From Gordonibacter massiliensis (ex Traore et al. 2017) (GTDB taxonomy: Bacteria; Actinomycetota; Coriobacteriia; Coriobacteriales; Eggerthellaceae), in assembly GCA_900170005.1 (NCBI GenBank), contig LT827128.1:2414168-2478167 (forward strand): a stretch of DNA of 64,000 nucleotides, in the 5' to 3' direction. The position numbers were made by a program, and so were the translations under genes. This document shows, in pieces, positions 41,887-51,220 of the stretch (position 1 is the first letter of the stretch; every line of letters starts with the position of its first letter). The notes below the pieces were generated by a model. The model worked only from the letters and a program-made list of their open reading frames with translations. It ran no database searches and was not told the origin of the DNA.

Positions 41887-41915
41887 AAACCCCATGAAGG
41901 GAGGCGTCGTTCGAC

Positions 41916-42305
41916 ATGGCAAGCCAGACCCCCGCTCAAGGGCAAGACCGCTATCTGGACTTCACGAACGCCCAAGGCCTCTGCTTCCGCATGCAGGTGG
42001 AAAACGATCCCACCGACGCCTGCGCGTTCACCGTCCGCGTCACCCCGCTTTTCGAGCAGAGCGAGCGGAGTGCCCAAAGCGCAGACTTTTCCTCCCCACA
42101 GCAGAGCGGCCTTCTGTCCGCCCTCACGGCACGCGAGCGCGACGTCGCGCAGCTGATAGCCGAAGGGTTCACGAACGAGCAGATCGCCCTTCGCCTGTGC
42201 ATCAGCCTCTCCACGGTGAAATCCCACATCCAGAACATCTTCGCCAAGGTTCACGTAGCGAACCGCACGGCGCTCGTGGCACTGCTGCACGAAACCGCCC
42301 GCTAA
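41916..42305 (+). CDS. Short LuxR-family DNA-binding regulator
   Basis: The 129-residue protein has an N-terminal part of about 55 residues without a known domain, then a LuxR-type helix-turn-helix: LTARERDVAQLIAEGFTNEQ, ALRLCISLSTVKSHIQNIF, and VHVANRTALV. It lacks membrane segments. GGGAGG lies 11 bp before the ATG. It diverges from the membrane-bound LuxR gene, and the two may act together or on each other. The ligand or partner is unknown. Confidence 0.85.
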   Translation: MASQTPAQGQDRYLDFTNAQGLCFRMQVENDPTDACAFTVRVTPLFEQSERSAQSADFSSPQQSGLLSALTARERDVAQLIAEGFTNEQIALRLCISLSTVKSHIQNIFAKVHVANRTALVALLHETAR

Positions 42306-42393
42306 ACCTTTCGCCCGGCCATCCGAGGCCGCCCGAGAAGACCGCGCGCCCATCGCTTTTCACTCAGCCATCGGGATTACCCGACCCCACCCT

Positions 42394-42472
42394 GTAGGAC
42401 AAGGGCTCTGCCCTTGCCGCTTATCAAACAGCGTTTTGCGGGTTGCCGGCAAGGGCAGAGCCCTTGTCCTAC
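42394..42472. repeat. Inverted repeat with perfect 26-bp arms, MITE-like
   Basis: The left arm at 42394-42419 starts GTAGGACAAGGGCTCTGCCC and the right arm at 42447-42472 is its exact complement ending GTCCTAC. They are separated by 27 bp. Its ends (CCTGTAGG ... CCTACG) match those of the element at 57832, though the inner sequences differ. Confidence 0.88.
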
Positions 42473-42509
42473 GAGGCGGCCTCGGAGGACGCGCGTCGTA
42501 GCGGCTGCC

Positions 42510-42545
42510 AAAAGCCCCCGCCGCGGGGACTGAAGGCGGCGGGGG
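42510..42545 (-). terminator. Intrinsic terminator of the membrane-protein gene
   Basis: On the minus strand CCCCCGCCGC pairs with GCGGCGGGGG, followed by CTTTTGG. It lies about 55 bp past the stop codon. Confidence 0.8.
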
Positions 42546-42599
42546 TTCGGGGGTAGAAATGTCGGGCGCGCTGTCGGGGCGCGCCTCGACCGAATGGGC

Positions 42600-43838
42600 T
42601 TAAGCGAGCATCGGCATGACCAGGTACATGACCGCGAACGACCATGCGGTGCACACCGTGAAGATGGAAACCTGTATCAGGCAGATGGGGTGGTAGGTTC
42701 CCTTGAAACGGAACACCTTGAGCACCCACTCCACCAGCGGCGCGAACACCACGGCGCCGATGAGAATGGTGGGGATGACGATGGCCCAGCTGGGCGGATA
42801 GGTGCTCACGATGGCGGAAGCGAACACGATGCCGGCGAACGTGAAGGCCATGCCGGTTTTCTTCCACTTCGGGTACCAGATGAGGATGGCGAGCGCGCCC
42901 GTGACCACCTGCACCAAAATGAGCAGCGGGAAGTTGCCGGAGCCGTAGGCGGGATGCAGCGGGTTCATGATCCACGACACAATGCCGCCCACGTACATGC
43001 CGATGGTCGCCCACGAGCTGCCCCAGATGGTCAGCTGACCGATGTCGCCGAAGATCTGGTGCACGAAGAACTTGCTCTTGTTCTGGTCCGTGGGGTTGGG
43101 AGCCTCGGCCGGCGCCGGGATGGTCATCCACGGCATGAGGCGGAATATGAGCGAGCAGAGCGGCACCACGACGGCCACGCCGGCGGACACGGCGATGAAC
43201 AGCGGCAGACCCAGCGGGGACACGATGCCGTAGAGCAGGGCGTAGCACACCGGGCAGGTGACGAGCGTGCCCAGGATGAGCGACGTTGCCACCTTCTTCA
43301 GGTCGGCGCCGTAGAAGATCACGAACACCTGCACGGTGAGCACGGTGGCGAACGTGGGAATCCAGCCGCTGGCGAACAGGCCGCCGTAGATGAGCTGGCC
43401 CAGGATGAGCGACAGGCACGTCGTCACGAACATGGTGGTGAAGATGTGGCCGTTGCCCGCCACGCCGGTGCCGGCATGGGCCGACTTCTTGCGCTCGAGG
43501 GCGGCGGCCACGAAGCCCATGATGATCATGCCGATGGAAGCCGGAAGCGCCGCGATGAACGAGCCTTCCGTCAAGTCGGCGAAGAACCAGGCCACGCGAT
43601 AGAGGGGCGATCCCTCGATGCAGCCGGTCATCATGGTGCCGAAGTCATAGATGAAGTCGTTGTTCATGAGCATCGGCTGCACGTAGCTCATCAGAGCGTA
43701 CAGGGCGATGGCCGCGACGACGGTGATGCAGAACGCCGGCAAGATCTCCTTGCGCGATCCTGCCGTCGAGGACGCTTTCGACGAAGCGGGCGTTTCAGCG
43801 ACGACGGATGTATCCGCGTCGGCAATCGTATTTTCCAC
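42600..43838 (-). CDS. Polytopic membrane protein, unknown function
   Basis: The 412-residue protein is not recognised. It has about 10 to 11 hydrophobic segments (ILPAFCITVVAAIALYALMS; FIAALPASIGMIIMGFVAAA; TTMFVTTCLSLILGQLIYGG, and so on) with Gly- and Pro-rich helices and loops of transporter type. Start GTG 43838 follows AGAAGG by seven bases; longer starts lack similarity. It is divergent from the YtcJ-like amidohydrolase, 354 bp away, and may carry its substrate or product. There is no transporter signature motif that would give a family. Confidence 0.65.
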   Translation of the reverse strand: MENTIADADTSVVAETPASSKASSTAGSRKEILPAFCITVVAAIALYALMSYVQPMLMNNDFIYDFGTMMTGCIEGSPLYRVAWFFADLTEGSFIAALPASIGMIIMGFVAAALERKKSAHAGTGVAGNGHIFTTMFVTTCLSLILGQLIYGGLFASGWIPTFATVLTVQVFVIFYGADLKKVATSLILGTLVTCPVCYALLYGIVSPLGLPLFIAVSAGVAVVVPLCSLIFRLMPWMTIPAPAEAPNPTDQNKSKFFVHQIFGDIGQLTIWGSSWATIGMYVGGIVSWIMNPLHPAYGSGNFPLLILVQVVTGALAILIWYPKWKKTGMAFTFAGIVFASAIVSTYPPSWAIVIPTILIGAVVFAPLVEWVLKVFRFKGTYHPICLIQVSIFTVCTAWSFAVMYLVMPMLA

Positions 43839-44191
43839 GAGGGCACCTTCTCTCGTATCCGATGAATAGAACCGTGCAGAACCCCCGACGAAAAGGGCGG
43901 CGCATCGCGCCTGTCGTTTCTGCACGCTATGGATGGACCGAGGAAGGATTGGCTTGGGCACATCCTACCCTAGTTCTCCGGCCGCTGAGAATCGGCCGAA
44001 AGTACGATAATCCCGCGCGATATCGTCCTTCCGGACGGTGGCGCGCCGCACCGTTTTTTCCTATGCTGTGCGACGGGGATGATACAAGGGTTTCAAGACG
44101 CTGTCGGGCGATGCGGCTTCACGGTCGCAGGCCGGCGAACGTCCTTTCCGCTTTTTCGCGAACAGCGACAACGGAAGAGGAGAGCCCCATC
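43839..44191. other. Divergent promoter region
   Basis: This 353-bp gene-free stretch lies between the membrane-protein and amidohydrolase genes. It contains GATAAT near 44008 and a hairpin (CGGCCGCTGAGAATCGGCCG) near 43979-43998. No promoter can be assigned with confidence. Confidence 0.4.
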
Positions 44192-45865
44192 ATGAAAACG
44201 TGGTATCCCGAGGCCGATCTGGTCATCCAGCATCCGAAGATCTACACCGTCGCCATCACCTGCGACGAGGTCAAGGAAGGCAAGACCGACTTCCCCATCA
44301 TCGAAGACGGCGGCGTGGCCGCCAAGGACGGCAAGGTCATCGCCGTGGGCACGGCCGCCGACGTTCAGCGGTTCATCGGCGAGCACACCCAGGTCATCGA
44401 CGCCTCCGGCAAGATCCTCACCCCGGGCTTCGTCGAGTGCCACATGCACTGCAAGTGGACCGGCGAGCAAATGCTCAACCTCGACTTCAACGGCGTGACG
44501 AGCCGCCAGGCCATTCTCGACGCCGTGGCCGAGAAGGCCGCGAACACCCCCGACGGCGTGTGGATCGAGGGCGACGGCTGGAACGAGCTCATCTGGGAGG
44601 ACAGCCAGGAGGTCATCACGCGCCGCGAGCTCGACGAGGTCGCCCCGAACAACCCGGTATTCCTGCTGCACATGTCCGTGCACACCATCGCCGCGAACTC
44701 GCTCGCGCTCGAGGCGTGCGGCTACACGAAGGACACGCCGCAGCCCGAAGGCGCCGAGATCGGCCACTACGACGACGGCGAGCTCGACGGCCTGCTGTAC
44801 GAGAACGGCGCGCTCCAGCCCATGCTCAAGACCAAGCCGGCACTGACCGATGACGAGCACCTCGAAAGCCTCGTGCTCATCGGACAGCGCCTCAACTCCT
44901 TCGGCATCACGAGCGCCATCGACGCGAACCTCAATTACAAGCAGATGCACATCTACAACGAGGCCAGGAAGCAGGGCAAGCTCAGCTACCGCGCCAACCT
45001 CATGTTCTACCTCGACCCGCAGTTCGGCTCCTTCGAGGACAACCTGCGCCGCCTCGAGGAGATGGACTGCGTCACCGGCTTCGGCGACGAGATGCTCAAG
45101 CTCAACGGCTGCAAGGTCACGCTCGACGGCATCACCGCCGCCTTCACCGCCGCGATGAACCGCCGCGAGTACCGCCAGCGCCCCGGCTACTACGGCGACA
45201 CCATCTACACGCAGGAGGAGATCGACGCCCTCGTGTGTAAGGCCACGGAGCTGGGTTGGCAGTTCGGCATCCACACCATCGGCGACATGAGCGAGGACCG
45301 CGCGCTGCACGCGTTCCAAGAGGCGAACAAGATCCGCCCGGTCAAGGAGCTGCGCCACTACCTGATCCACTACCAGCTGCCCTACGAGGACCAGTGGCCC
45401 ATCATGAAGGAGCTGGGCGTGGGCGTGTGCCTGCAGCCGACGCTCGTGTCCCAGATGGGCGAGGAGCCGCTGTTCTGGCCCGAGCAGGTCGAGCGCTTCC
45501 AGTCGCCGGGCCTCATGTTCAAAAACGGCATCCTGGCCGGCGGCAGCTCCGACTCGCCCGTGGTGTCCCCCAGCCCGATGCTCGGCATGTACTACGCCGT
45601 CACGCGCCTCGACGAGACGACGGGCAAGACGCTCTCCAAGGGCGACGAGTCGAAAGTCACGCCTATCCAGGCGCTCATCATGTGGACGAAGAACTCCGCG
45701 TTCTTCAGCCACGACGACGACAAGATGGGCTCGGTGGAGGTGGGCAACTTCGCCGACTTCGCCATCCTCGACCGCGACTGCTTCGCGTCCGACGATCCCA
45801 CCGATATCCGCGACGCGCAGGTCACCACGACCGTGCTCGGCGGCAAGGTGGTGTACGAGGCCTAG
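44192..45865 (+). CDS. YtcJ-like metal-dependent amidohydrolase
   Basis: The 557-residue protein belongs to the amidohydrolase_3 family. It has an N-terminal beta-sandwich, metal motif GFVECHMHCKWTG, catalytic-core segments such as GWQFGIHTIGDMSEDRALHA, RHYLIHYQLP and the late SDSPVVSPSPMLG with its acidic residue, then the sandwich-completing VEVGNFADFAILDRD. It hydrolyses C-N or C-O bonds in a small molecule. GAGGAG lies eight to nine bases before ATG 44192. It is divergent from a membrane protein gene and near LuxR regulators. A strong terminator follows. Confidence 0.9.
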   Translation: MKTWYPEADLVIQHPKIYTVAITCDEVKEGKTDFPIIEDGGVAAKDGKVIAVGTAADVQRFIGEHTQVIDASGKILTPGFVECHMHCKWTGEQMLNLDFNGVTSRQAILDAVAEKAANTPDGVWIEGDGWNELIWEDSQEVITRRELDEVAPNNPVFLLHMSVHTIAANSLALEACGYTKDTPQPEGAEIGHYDDGELDGLLYENGALQPMLKTKPALTDDEHLESLVLIGQRLNSFGITSAIDANLNYKQMHIYNEARKQGKLSYRANLMFYLDPQFGSFEDNLRRLEEMDCVTGFGDEMLKLNGCKVTLDGITAAFTAAMNRREYRQRPGYYGDTIYTQEEIDALVCKATELGWQFGIHTIGDMSEDRALHAFQEANKIRPVKELRHYLIHYQLPYEDQWPIMKELGVGVCLQPTLVSQMGEEPLFWPEQVERFQSPGLMFKNGILAGGSSDSPVVSPSPMLGMYYAVTRLDETTGKTLSKGDESKVTPIQALIMWTKNSAFFSHDDDKMGSVEVGNFADFAILDRDCFASDDPTDIRDAQVTTTVLGGKVVYEA

Positions 45866-45890
45866 CCCCTCGTTCGCATCTCACCGCGCA

Positions 45891-45929
45891 GAGCGCCTTG
45901 GTCCACCGCGGCCAAGGCGCTCTTTTTTC
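45891..45929 (+). terminator. Intrinsic terminator of the amidohydrolase gene
   Basis: GAGCGCCTTGG pairs with CCAAGGCGCTC around a 10-nt loop, followed by TTTTTTCTCG. It lies 26 bp after the stop codon. Confidence 0.92.
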
Positions 45930-45937
45930 TCGCGACG

Positions 45938-47464
45938 TCACGCCCTGCTTTCCCGCGCCGCTTCCTCGTCGGCAACCGCCTCTTCCCCGTCGTCGGTCAC
46001 GTGGCGCAGCACGAAGAAGCCCGCGATGCCGGCGATGAGCGAGGCCGCCAGAATGGCCGCCTTCGCCACGGCGATGGTGCCGGGGTCGACGAACGCCAGG
46101 TTCGTCACGAAGATGGCCATGGTGAAGCCCACGCCGCCCAGCACGGACACGCCGGCGATATGCCCCCAGCCCACGCCCTTCGGCAGATCGCTCAGGCGCA
46201 GTTTCACGGTAAGCCACGTGGCTAGGAAGATGCCGAGCGGCTTGCCGAACAGCAGGCCGCAGAACACGCCGATGGTCACGGGGTTCGTGATGACGGCGAG
46301 CGGATCCATGCCCACGAGCACCACGCTGGCGTTCGAGAACGCGAACAGCGGCAGGATGACGAAGTACACGGGGATATGCAGGCGGTAGTCCAAGCGCGTG
46401 ATGGGAGGGATGGCCATGCGCGACACGCGGCCGATCTCGTCGAGCTCCGCCAGGTACTCTTTCTGCACGATGTCGGGCTCGCCGGGATCGTAGCGCTCGT
46501 CGGCCTTGCGCGCCCGCGCCGCGAACCAGCCCGGAGCCCTGTCGAGCTTCACCTGCGATTGCGCCGGTATGGCCAGCGCCAGCAGCACGCCCGCGATGGT
46601 GGCGTGCACGCCCGACAGCAGGAAGCACACCCACATGGCCAACCCGATGAGCACGTACGGCCAGAGGTCGTACACGTGCAGCCGGTTGATGACGAGCGCG
46701 CCGGCGAACAGCGCCAAACCGCCCGCCAACCACGCGATATCGAGGTCGGCCGTGTAGAACACCGCGATGACCAGGATGGCGATCATGTCGTCGGCGATGG
46801 TGAGCGTGGACAAAAACGAGCGCAACCCCGCCGGGACGCGGCTGCCCAGCAGCGCCAAGATGCCCAGGCAGAACGCGATATCGTTCGCCATGGGAACGCC
46901 CCAGCCCTGTTCGAAACCGCCACCCGCGTTCACCACCGTGTACACGACAGCGGGCACCACGGCACCGCCGGCCGCGCCCAAGATGGGGAGCAACGCCTTG
47001 CGCGGGTTGCGCAGCTCGCCCGCCGTGAGCTCGAACTTGATCTCCAAGCCCACCAGCAGGAAGAATATGGCCATGAGGAAGTCGTTGATGAAGTGCTCCA
47101 ACGACAGGTGCGGCGCGAAGCTTCCCAGCGAGAAGCCCAGGTCGAAATCGTGCCAGAACGAGGCGAAGTACGGCAGCACCGGCGTGTTCTCGATGACGAG
47201 GGCCGCCACGGCCGCCGCCAGCATGAGCATGGTCGCGCGCGTGGACGAGTGCGTGAACTCGAGGAACTTGCGCCTGCGGCGATGATGGTGCCGCACTTCC
47301 GGTTCGAGGATGCGCTCGGTGGGCGAGCAGGCGGGATCGCCGGTCAGGCAGGCGCCGTCGGCAGGCTGTCGAAGGGGCCGCGCTCCGTCGGGCGCGTCCG
47401 CTGCCGCGCCTCCGTCGGAAGCCGTATCCTGTGCGGCATGCTTATCGTTGTAAGTCTCGGTCAT
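45938..47464 (-). CDS. nhaA: Na+/H+ antiporter NhaA
   Basis: NhaA exchanges sodium for protons across the membrane to control pH and salt. The 508-residue protein has a long acidic-to-basic N-terminal extension (about 70 residues, ending in HHHRRRRKF). Twelve membrane segments follow, with VPMANDIAFCLG (the canonical VPMATDIAF site carries Asn instead of Thr) and the sodium-site pair in LTIADDMIAILV. It is followed by FLLSGVHATIAGVLLA and a C-terminal acidic tail. ATG 47464 begins six bases after the -10 box, so the mRNA is probably leaderless. Alternative starts upstream have no similarity. Confidence 0.93.
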   Translation of the reverse strand: MTETYNDKHAAQDTASDGGAAADAPDGARPLRQPADGACLTGDPACSPTERILEPEVRHHHRRRRKFLEFTHSSTRATMLMLAAAVAALVIENTPVLPYFASFWHDFDLGFSLGSFAPHLSLEHFINDFLMAIFFLLVGLEIKFELTAGELRNPRKALLPILGAAGGAVVPAVVYTVVNAGGGFEQGWGVPMANDIAFCLGILALLGSRVPAGLRSFLSTLTIADDMIAILVIAVFYTADLDIAWLAGGLALFAGALVINRLHVYDLWPYVLIGLAMWVCFLLSGVHATIAGVLLALAIPAQSQVKLDRAPGWFAARARKADERYDPGEPDIVQKEYLAELDEIGRVSRMAIPPITRLDYRLHIPVYFVILPLFAFSNASVVLVGMDPLAVITNPVTIGVFCGLLFGKPLGIFLATWLTVKLRLSDLPKGVGWGHIAGVSVLGGVGFTMAIFVTNLAFVDPGTIAVAKAAILAASLIAGIAGFFVLRHVTDDGEEAVADEEAARESRA

Positions 47465-47470
47465 AGTGCC

Positions 47471-47498
47471 AGTATACGAAAACAATTTTCTGAACCAA
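47471..47498 (-). promoter_or_regulatory. Promoter of nhaA, leaderless
   Basis: On the minus strand TTGGTT (47493-47498) and TATACT (47471-47476) are 16 bp apart, and ATG 47464 starts seven bases beyond the -10 box. No Shine-Dalgarno can fit, so initiation would be leaderless. Confidence 0.65.
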
Positions 47499-47662
47499 AC
47501 ACGACAAGGTAACAAACGGAAAGAATCGTGGCCAAGCGTAGGCGCATAAGAGGTTTGGCTTGTTCTGAGGGCATAGGTAAATTGTATTTAAAACTTAAAA
47601 CGCCTGGTTGTCTGCCATGAATGCAGCAAAAATCGAAATAGTTGTGATTTAATTATGTTGAT

Positions 47663-47677
47663 TTCAAATTTTTTGAA
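47663..47677 (+). promoter_or_regulatory. Possible Crp/Fnr-family binding site
   Basis: TTCAA-N5-TTGAA (TTCAAATTTTTTGAA) is a symmetrical 15-bp site like Crp/Fnr half-sites. Its centre (47670) lies about 60 bp upstream of the predicted start site, matching class I activators. The probable binder is the Crp/Fnr regulator encoded in the same cluster. Confidence 0.55.
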
Positions 47678-47694
47678 TTTCTCACTTGCACTTC

Positions 47695-47723
47695 TTGCGA
47701 AGTCGAAATAGCCCGCATATACT
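47695..47723 (+). promoter_or_regulatory. Promoter of the molybdoenzyme operon
   Basis: TTGCGA at 47695-47700 and TATACT at 47718-47723 are 17 bp apart. Transcription would start near 47730, giving a leader of about 150 bases before ATG 47879. The wider gene-free region 47499-47878 is AT-rich between 47580 and 47690. Confidence 0.7.
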
Positions 47724-47878
47724 CGCTCGCAAGGGGGCAGGTAATTCTGTATACAACCAAAAGCGCGCGCTGATTGCCCTGGCATTCCCGTGTCCAAATT
47801 CACTCCATTGAAGGCAAAAAGCCTGGTGGGATATTGGACCATGCAAAAAAGTCAAACCGAGAGGAAGGTGCGACCCGC

Positions 47879-50512
47879 ATGAAGGAGCACGAAGCACGCG
47901 TACAAGACACCGAACACGGTCCGTGCCAAACGCGCAGGGGATTCTTGAAAACCACCGCGGCGGCGGGATTAACCGCTTGCGCGGCCGGCAGCGTCACGCC
48001 GCTTGCGCAGGCGCTTGCAGACGACGACATGATGGGCGATTCCGCTATGGCAGCCGACGGTCAGGCCCTGTCGCAGGTCCGTTCCACTTGCTCGCCCAAC
48101 TGCACCGGAGCCTGCGGCATGGTCGCGACGACGTACGAAGGAAAGGTGAGAACGCTCATCCAAGCCGCCGATTACGGCGATGACGGCTACAATCCGCGCG
48201 GCTGCCTGAAGGGAACTTCGTTCAACACCATGATGTACGGCGACGACCGTCTGCTGCATCCCATGATCCGCGAAACGCCGCACAAGGACGGCGGCCAGCT
48301 GCGCGCGTGCACCTGGGACGAGGCGCTCGACTTCGCGGCGAAGCGCATCCGCGAGATCACCGAAAAGTACGGCGCCGACTCGATCGCCGTCGACTACCAG
48401 GTGCCGCCGCTCAACTACATCAACAAGGGCACGTTCATCCGCTTGGTGAACATGAGCGGCTGGACGAACTTCCCCGGCTACGAGATGAACGGCGATCTTC
48501 CGATGTTCTTCCCGGAAACGTTCGGCTGCCAATGCGAGGAGCTCGAGAGTTACGCTTGGGAGGATTCCCGCCTCACCTTGAATTTCGGCTCCAACATCAT
48601 GACCACCCGTCTTCCCGACTCCCATTTCCTCACGAAATCGCAGGAGGCCGGGGGCAAGGTGATCTACTTCGACCCGAACTACACGGTCACGGCCTCGAAA
48701 GCCGACGAATGGGTACGGCTCGCCCCCGGCAGCGACACGGCAGTGGCCCTGGCCATGGCCAAGGTTATGATCGACGAGAGGCTCTACGATGAAGCCTTCG
48801 TCAAAACGTACACCGACCTGCCCCTTCTCGTGAACAACGCCACGGGGAAGCGTATCCCGGCATCCGCCGTGAACGGCCTCGAGCGGCCGCAGGACACGCC
48901 CGAGAAGCGCGAGGCGTACATCGCCGTCGTCGACGGGGCGCCCATCGTGATCAACCCCACCCGCCTCGAGGCGCCCTTGTCCGTCGAGCTGGAAGGCTCG
49001 TACCGCATCGAGCTCAAAACCGGGGAAACCGTGGAGGCGAAACCTGCGTTCCAGCTGCTCAAAGAGCTCCTCGACCGCGACTACACCGCGGCAAAAGCCC
49101 AGAACATCAGCGACGTTCCCGCCGAGACCATCGAGCGGCTCGCCCGCATGACGGCCACCATCAAACCGGCCCACATCATCTTAGGCGGATCCGCCCACCA
49201 GTACCATCACGGCGACCTCAAAGGACGTGCGCTTTCCCTGCTGGCGGTGCTCACCGGCAACGTGGGCACGTTGGGCGGCGGCATTTCCGACTACATCGGC
49301 CAGTACAAGGTGCGCTTCAAGCCGGCGTCCTGGTTCATGCCCGCGAACGCGAACGCCACGTCCACGCCATACCATTATTTCGTGAATGGCCCCACCGAAA
49401 CGATGACGGCGCCCTACCCGAAAAACGGCTTCCATGCCTTGGTAACCGGTTGGGCCAACCCCTTCGACCAGCATGCGGTATGCGACGTATTGCGCAAACG
49501 CGTGGAAAGCGGGGAGCTGGAGTTCATTATGACCTGCGACTTCCTGCACACCACCACCGTCGATTACGCCGACGTCGTGCTCCCCGGCTGCGCTTGGTAC
49601 GAGAAGACGGACGTGTGCACCACGCCGCTGCACCCCTACATCCAGCTGCAGCAGAAAGCGGCGGATTCACCGGGCGAAGCGCGTGCCGAGATTTGGATAT
49701 TCTCGGAGCTGGCGCGCCGGATCGACCCCGCTTGGGGCGAGCAGTTCCCCGACTTCCCGCCCGAGGATTCCGAGAAGCAGATCGAGGCGGTGCTGGCGAA
49801 GTTCCTGGAAACCGGCGGAGACAAGGTGGCGGGCATCACGGTAGAGGACCTGCGCCGCGGCCCCGTCAAGATGAAGCACGCGAACCCGGAAGAGAAGATG
49901 ATCCCCTTCTGGAACCAGATTCACAACCACGTGCTGTTCCCGCCCCCGTCGCTGCCGAACGCGCCGGGTTCGACCGACCATTTCGTGCCGACCGGACGCA
50001 TCGAGTTCTACAAGGACCACGATCGCTTCCTCGAGATGGGCGAGCAGCTGCCCGTTTGGAAGCCGCTGTTCGAAGACACCGAGTACGCGCTCGACCCGTC
50101 CGCACGCGAGAAGTACCCCTTCAACTACCTCACGCGCAACAGCCTCTATCGCGTTCACTCGAACTACTCGAGCAATCCCATGATGCTCGAGTTGCAAGAC
50201 GGACTCCCGCGCGTATGGATGAACCCCGACGACGCGGCAGCGAAGGGCTTGGCGGAAGGCGACGAGGTCGAAGTGTTCAACGACCGCGGCCACGTGAACG
50301 GCAAGCTCGTGTTCGAACCAGGCCTCTACCCGAAGCAATGCATATTCGAGATGGGCTGGTGGGCGCGCTACACGGAAGACTCGTCGTACAACACGCTCAT
50401 CTACCCGTTCATCAATCCCATCCATGAGATCTACTTCATCGGCGCCACGTGGTCCACGAACATGGCCTGGAACGAATGTCTCTGCGATGTGAGGAAGGCA
50501 GGTGCGAAATGA
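47879..50512 (+). CDS. Tat-exported molybdopterin oxidoreductase, catalytic subunit
   Basis: The 877-residue protein is a DMSO reductase-family enzyme. It starts with a twin-arginine signal (QTRRGFLKTTAAAGLTACAAG, Arg19-Arg20) and is exported folded. The 4Fe-4S site has Cys71, Cys75, Cys79 and Cys109. Molybdopterin-binding regions follow (GSDTAVALAMAKVMIDERLY; GGSAHQYHHGDLKGRALSLL; HVNGKLVFEPGLYPKQ near the end). The active-site metal ligand cannot be assigned by eye. GAGGAAGG lies 10 bp before the ATG. It overlaps the FeS subunit gene (ATGA). Eggerthella-type genomes have many such enzymes for drug, steroid and catechol reduction. The substrate here is unknown. Confidence 0.92.
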   Translation: MKEHEARVQDTEHGPCQTRRGFLKTTAAAGLTACAAGSVTPLAQALADDDMMGDSAMAADGQALSQVRSTCSPNCTGACGMVATTYEGKVRTLIQAADYGDDGYNPRGCLKGTSFNTMMYGDDRLLHPMIRETPHKDGGQLRACTWDEALDFAAKRIREITEKYGADSIAVDYQVPPLNYINKGTFIRLVNMSGWTNFPGYEMNGDLPMFFPETFGCQCEELESYAWEDSRLTLNFGSNIMTTRLPDSHFLTKSQEAGGKVIYFDPNYTVTASKADEWVRLAPGSDTAVALAMAKVMIDERLYDEAFVKTYTDLPLLVNNATGKRIPASAVNGLERPQDTPEKREAYIAVVDGAPIVINPTRLEAPLSVELEGSYRIELKTGETVEAKPAFQLLKELLDRDYTAAKAQNISDVPAETIERLARMTATIKPAHIILGGSAHQYHHGDLKGRALSLLAVLTGNVGTLGGGISDYIGQYKVRFKPASWFMPANANATSTPYHYFVNGPTETMTAPYPKNGFHALVTGWANPFDQHAVCDVLRKRVESGELEFIMTCDFLHTTTVDYADVVLPGCAWYEKTDVCTTPLHPYIQLQQKAADSPGEARAEIWIFSELARRIDPAWGEQFPDFPPEDSEKQIEAVLAKFLETGGDKVAGITVEDLRRGPVKMKHANPEEKMIPFWNQIHNHVLFPPPSLPNAPGSTDHFVPTGRIEFYKDHDRFLEMGEQLPVWKPLFEDTEYALDPSAREKYPFNYLTRNSLYRVHSNYSSNPMMLELQDGLPRVWMNPDDAAAKGLAEGDEVEVFNDRGHVNGKLVFEPGLYPKQCIFEMGWWARYTEDSSYNTLIYPFINPIHEIYFIGATWSTNMAWNECLCDVRKAGAK

Positions 50513-51216
50513 AGTTGGGAATGGCAATCGACCTCGACCGCTGCATAGGTTGTAGAACCTGCATGGTCGTATGCAAGAACCACAACGCCCAGCCGGAGGG
50601 CATATGGTGGAACCGCGTGTTCACCATCGGCAGCGACGAGCACCAGGTGGCAACGGGCACGAGGGGCGCCGGTTACGAGATGGCCTTCATGCCCGTTTCA
50701 TGCCAGCATTGCGAGAACGCCTCGTGCGTGAAGGTGTGCCCCACCGGCGCGAGCTACACCGCAGACGACGGCACCGTGCTCGTCGACTACGAACGCTGCA
50801 TCGGCTGCCGCTACTGCCTGGCCGCCTGCCCTTACGGTGTCCGGCAGTTCAACTGGGAGGATCCCGCGAAAACGAAGGGCGTGGACGAGGACCGGTACTG
50901 CTACGGATACCCCTTAGACAGCCTCGACAAGGGCCGGCTCGTCTACACGCGCGATCGGCCGCAGGGCGTTGCCGAGAAGTGCACCTTCTGCCATCAGTAC
51001 CGCGTCGAAGGGGAGAAGCCCGCGTGCGTCCGGGGCTGCCCGGCGAATGCCCGCATATTCGGCGATCTGGACGATCCGACCTCGGATGTGAGCCGCTACC
51101 TTGACGGCCGGCCGACCTCTCGACTGCGGGAGGAGCTTGGCAACGATCCGAAGGTGCTCTACGTCCAAGCAGGAGCCAGACAGAAGCCGCAGCTTGTCTA
51201 CGGAGAGGGGATGTGA
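50509..51216 (+). CDS. Four-cluster ferredoxin subunit of the molybdoenzyme
   Basis: The 235-residue protein carries electrons between the membrane subunit and the catalytic subunit. It has four 4Fe-4S binding sites: the first starts C12-I-G-C15-R-T-C18 with Cys22, further ones are CQHCENASCVKVC and CIGCRYCLAACPYG, and the last involves CTFCH and CVRGC. It has no signal peptide, so it would ride with the Tat-exported partner. The start codon overlaps the previous stop codon, and the gene for the membrane subunit begins four bases after its stop codon. Confidence 0.95.
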   Translation: MKLGMAIDLDRCIGCRTCMVVCKNHNAQPEGIWWNRVFTIGSDEHQVATGTRGAGYEMAFMPVSCQHCENASCVKVCPTGASYTADDGTVLVDYERCIGCRYCLAACPYGVRQFNWEDPAKTKGVDEDRYCYGYPLDSLDKGRLVYTRDRPQGVAEKCTFCHQYRVEGEKPACVRGCPANARIFGDLDDPTSDVSRYLDGRPTSRLREELGNDPKVLYVQAGARQKPQLVYGEGM

Positions 51217-51220
51217 TCCC

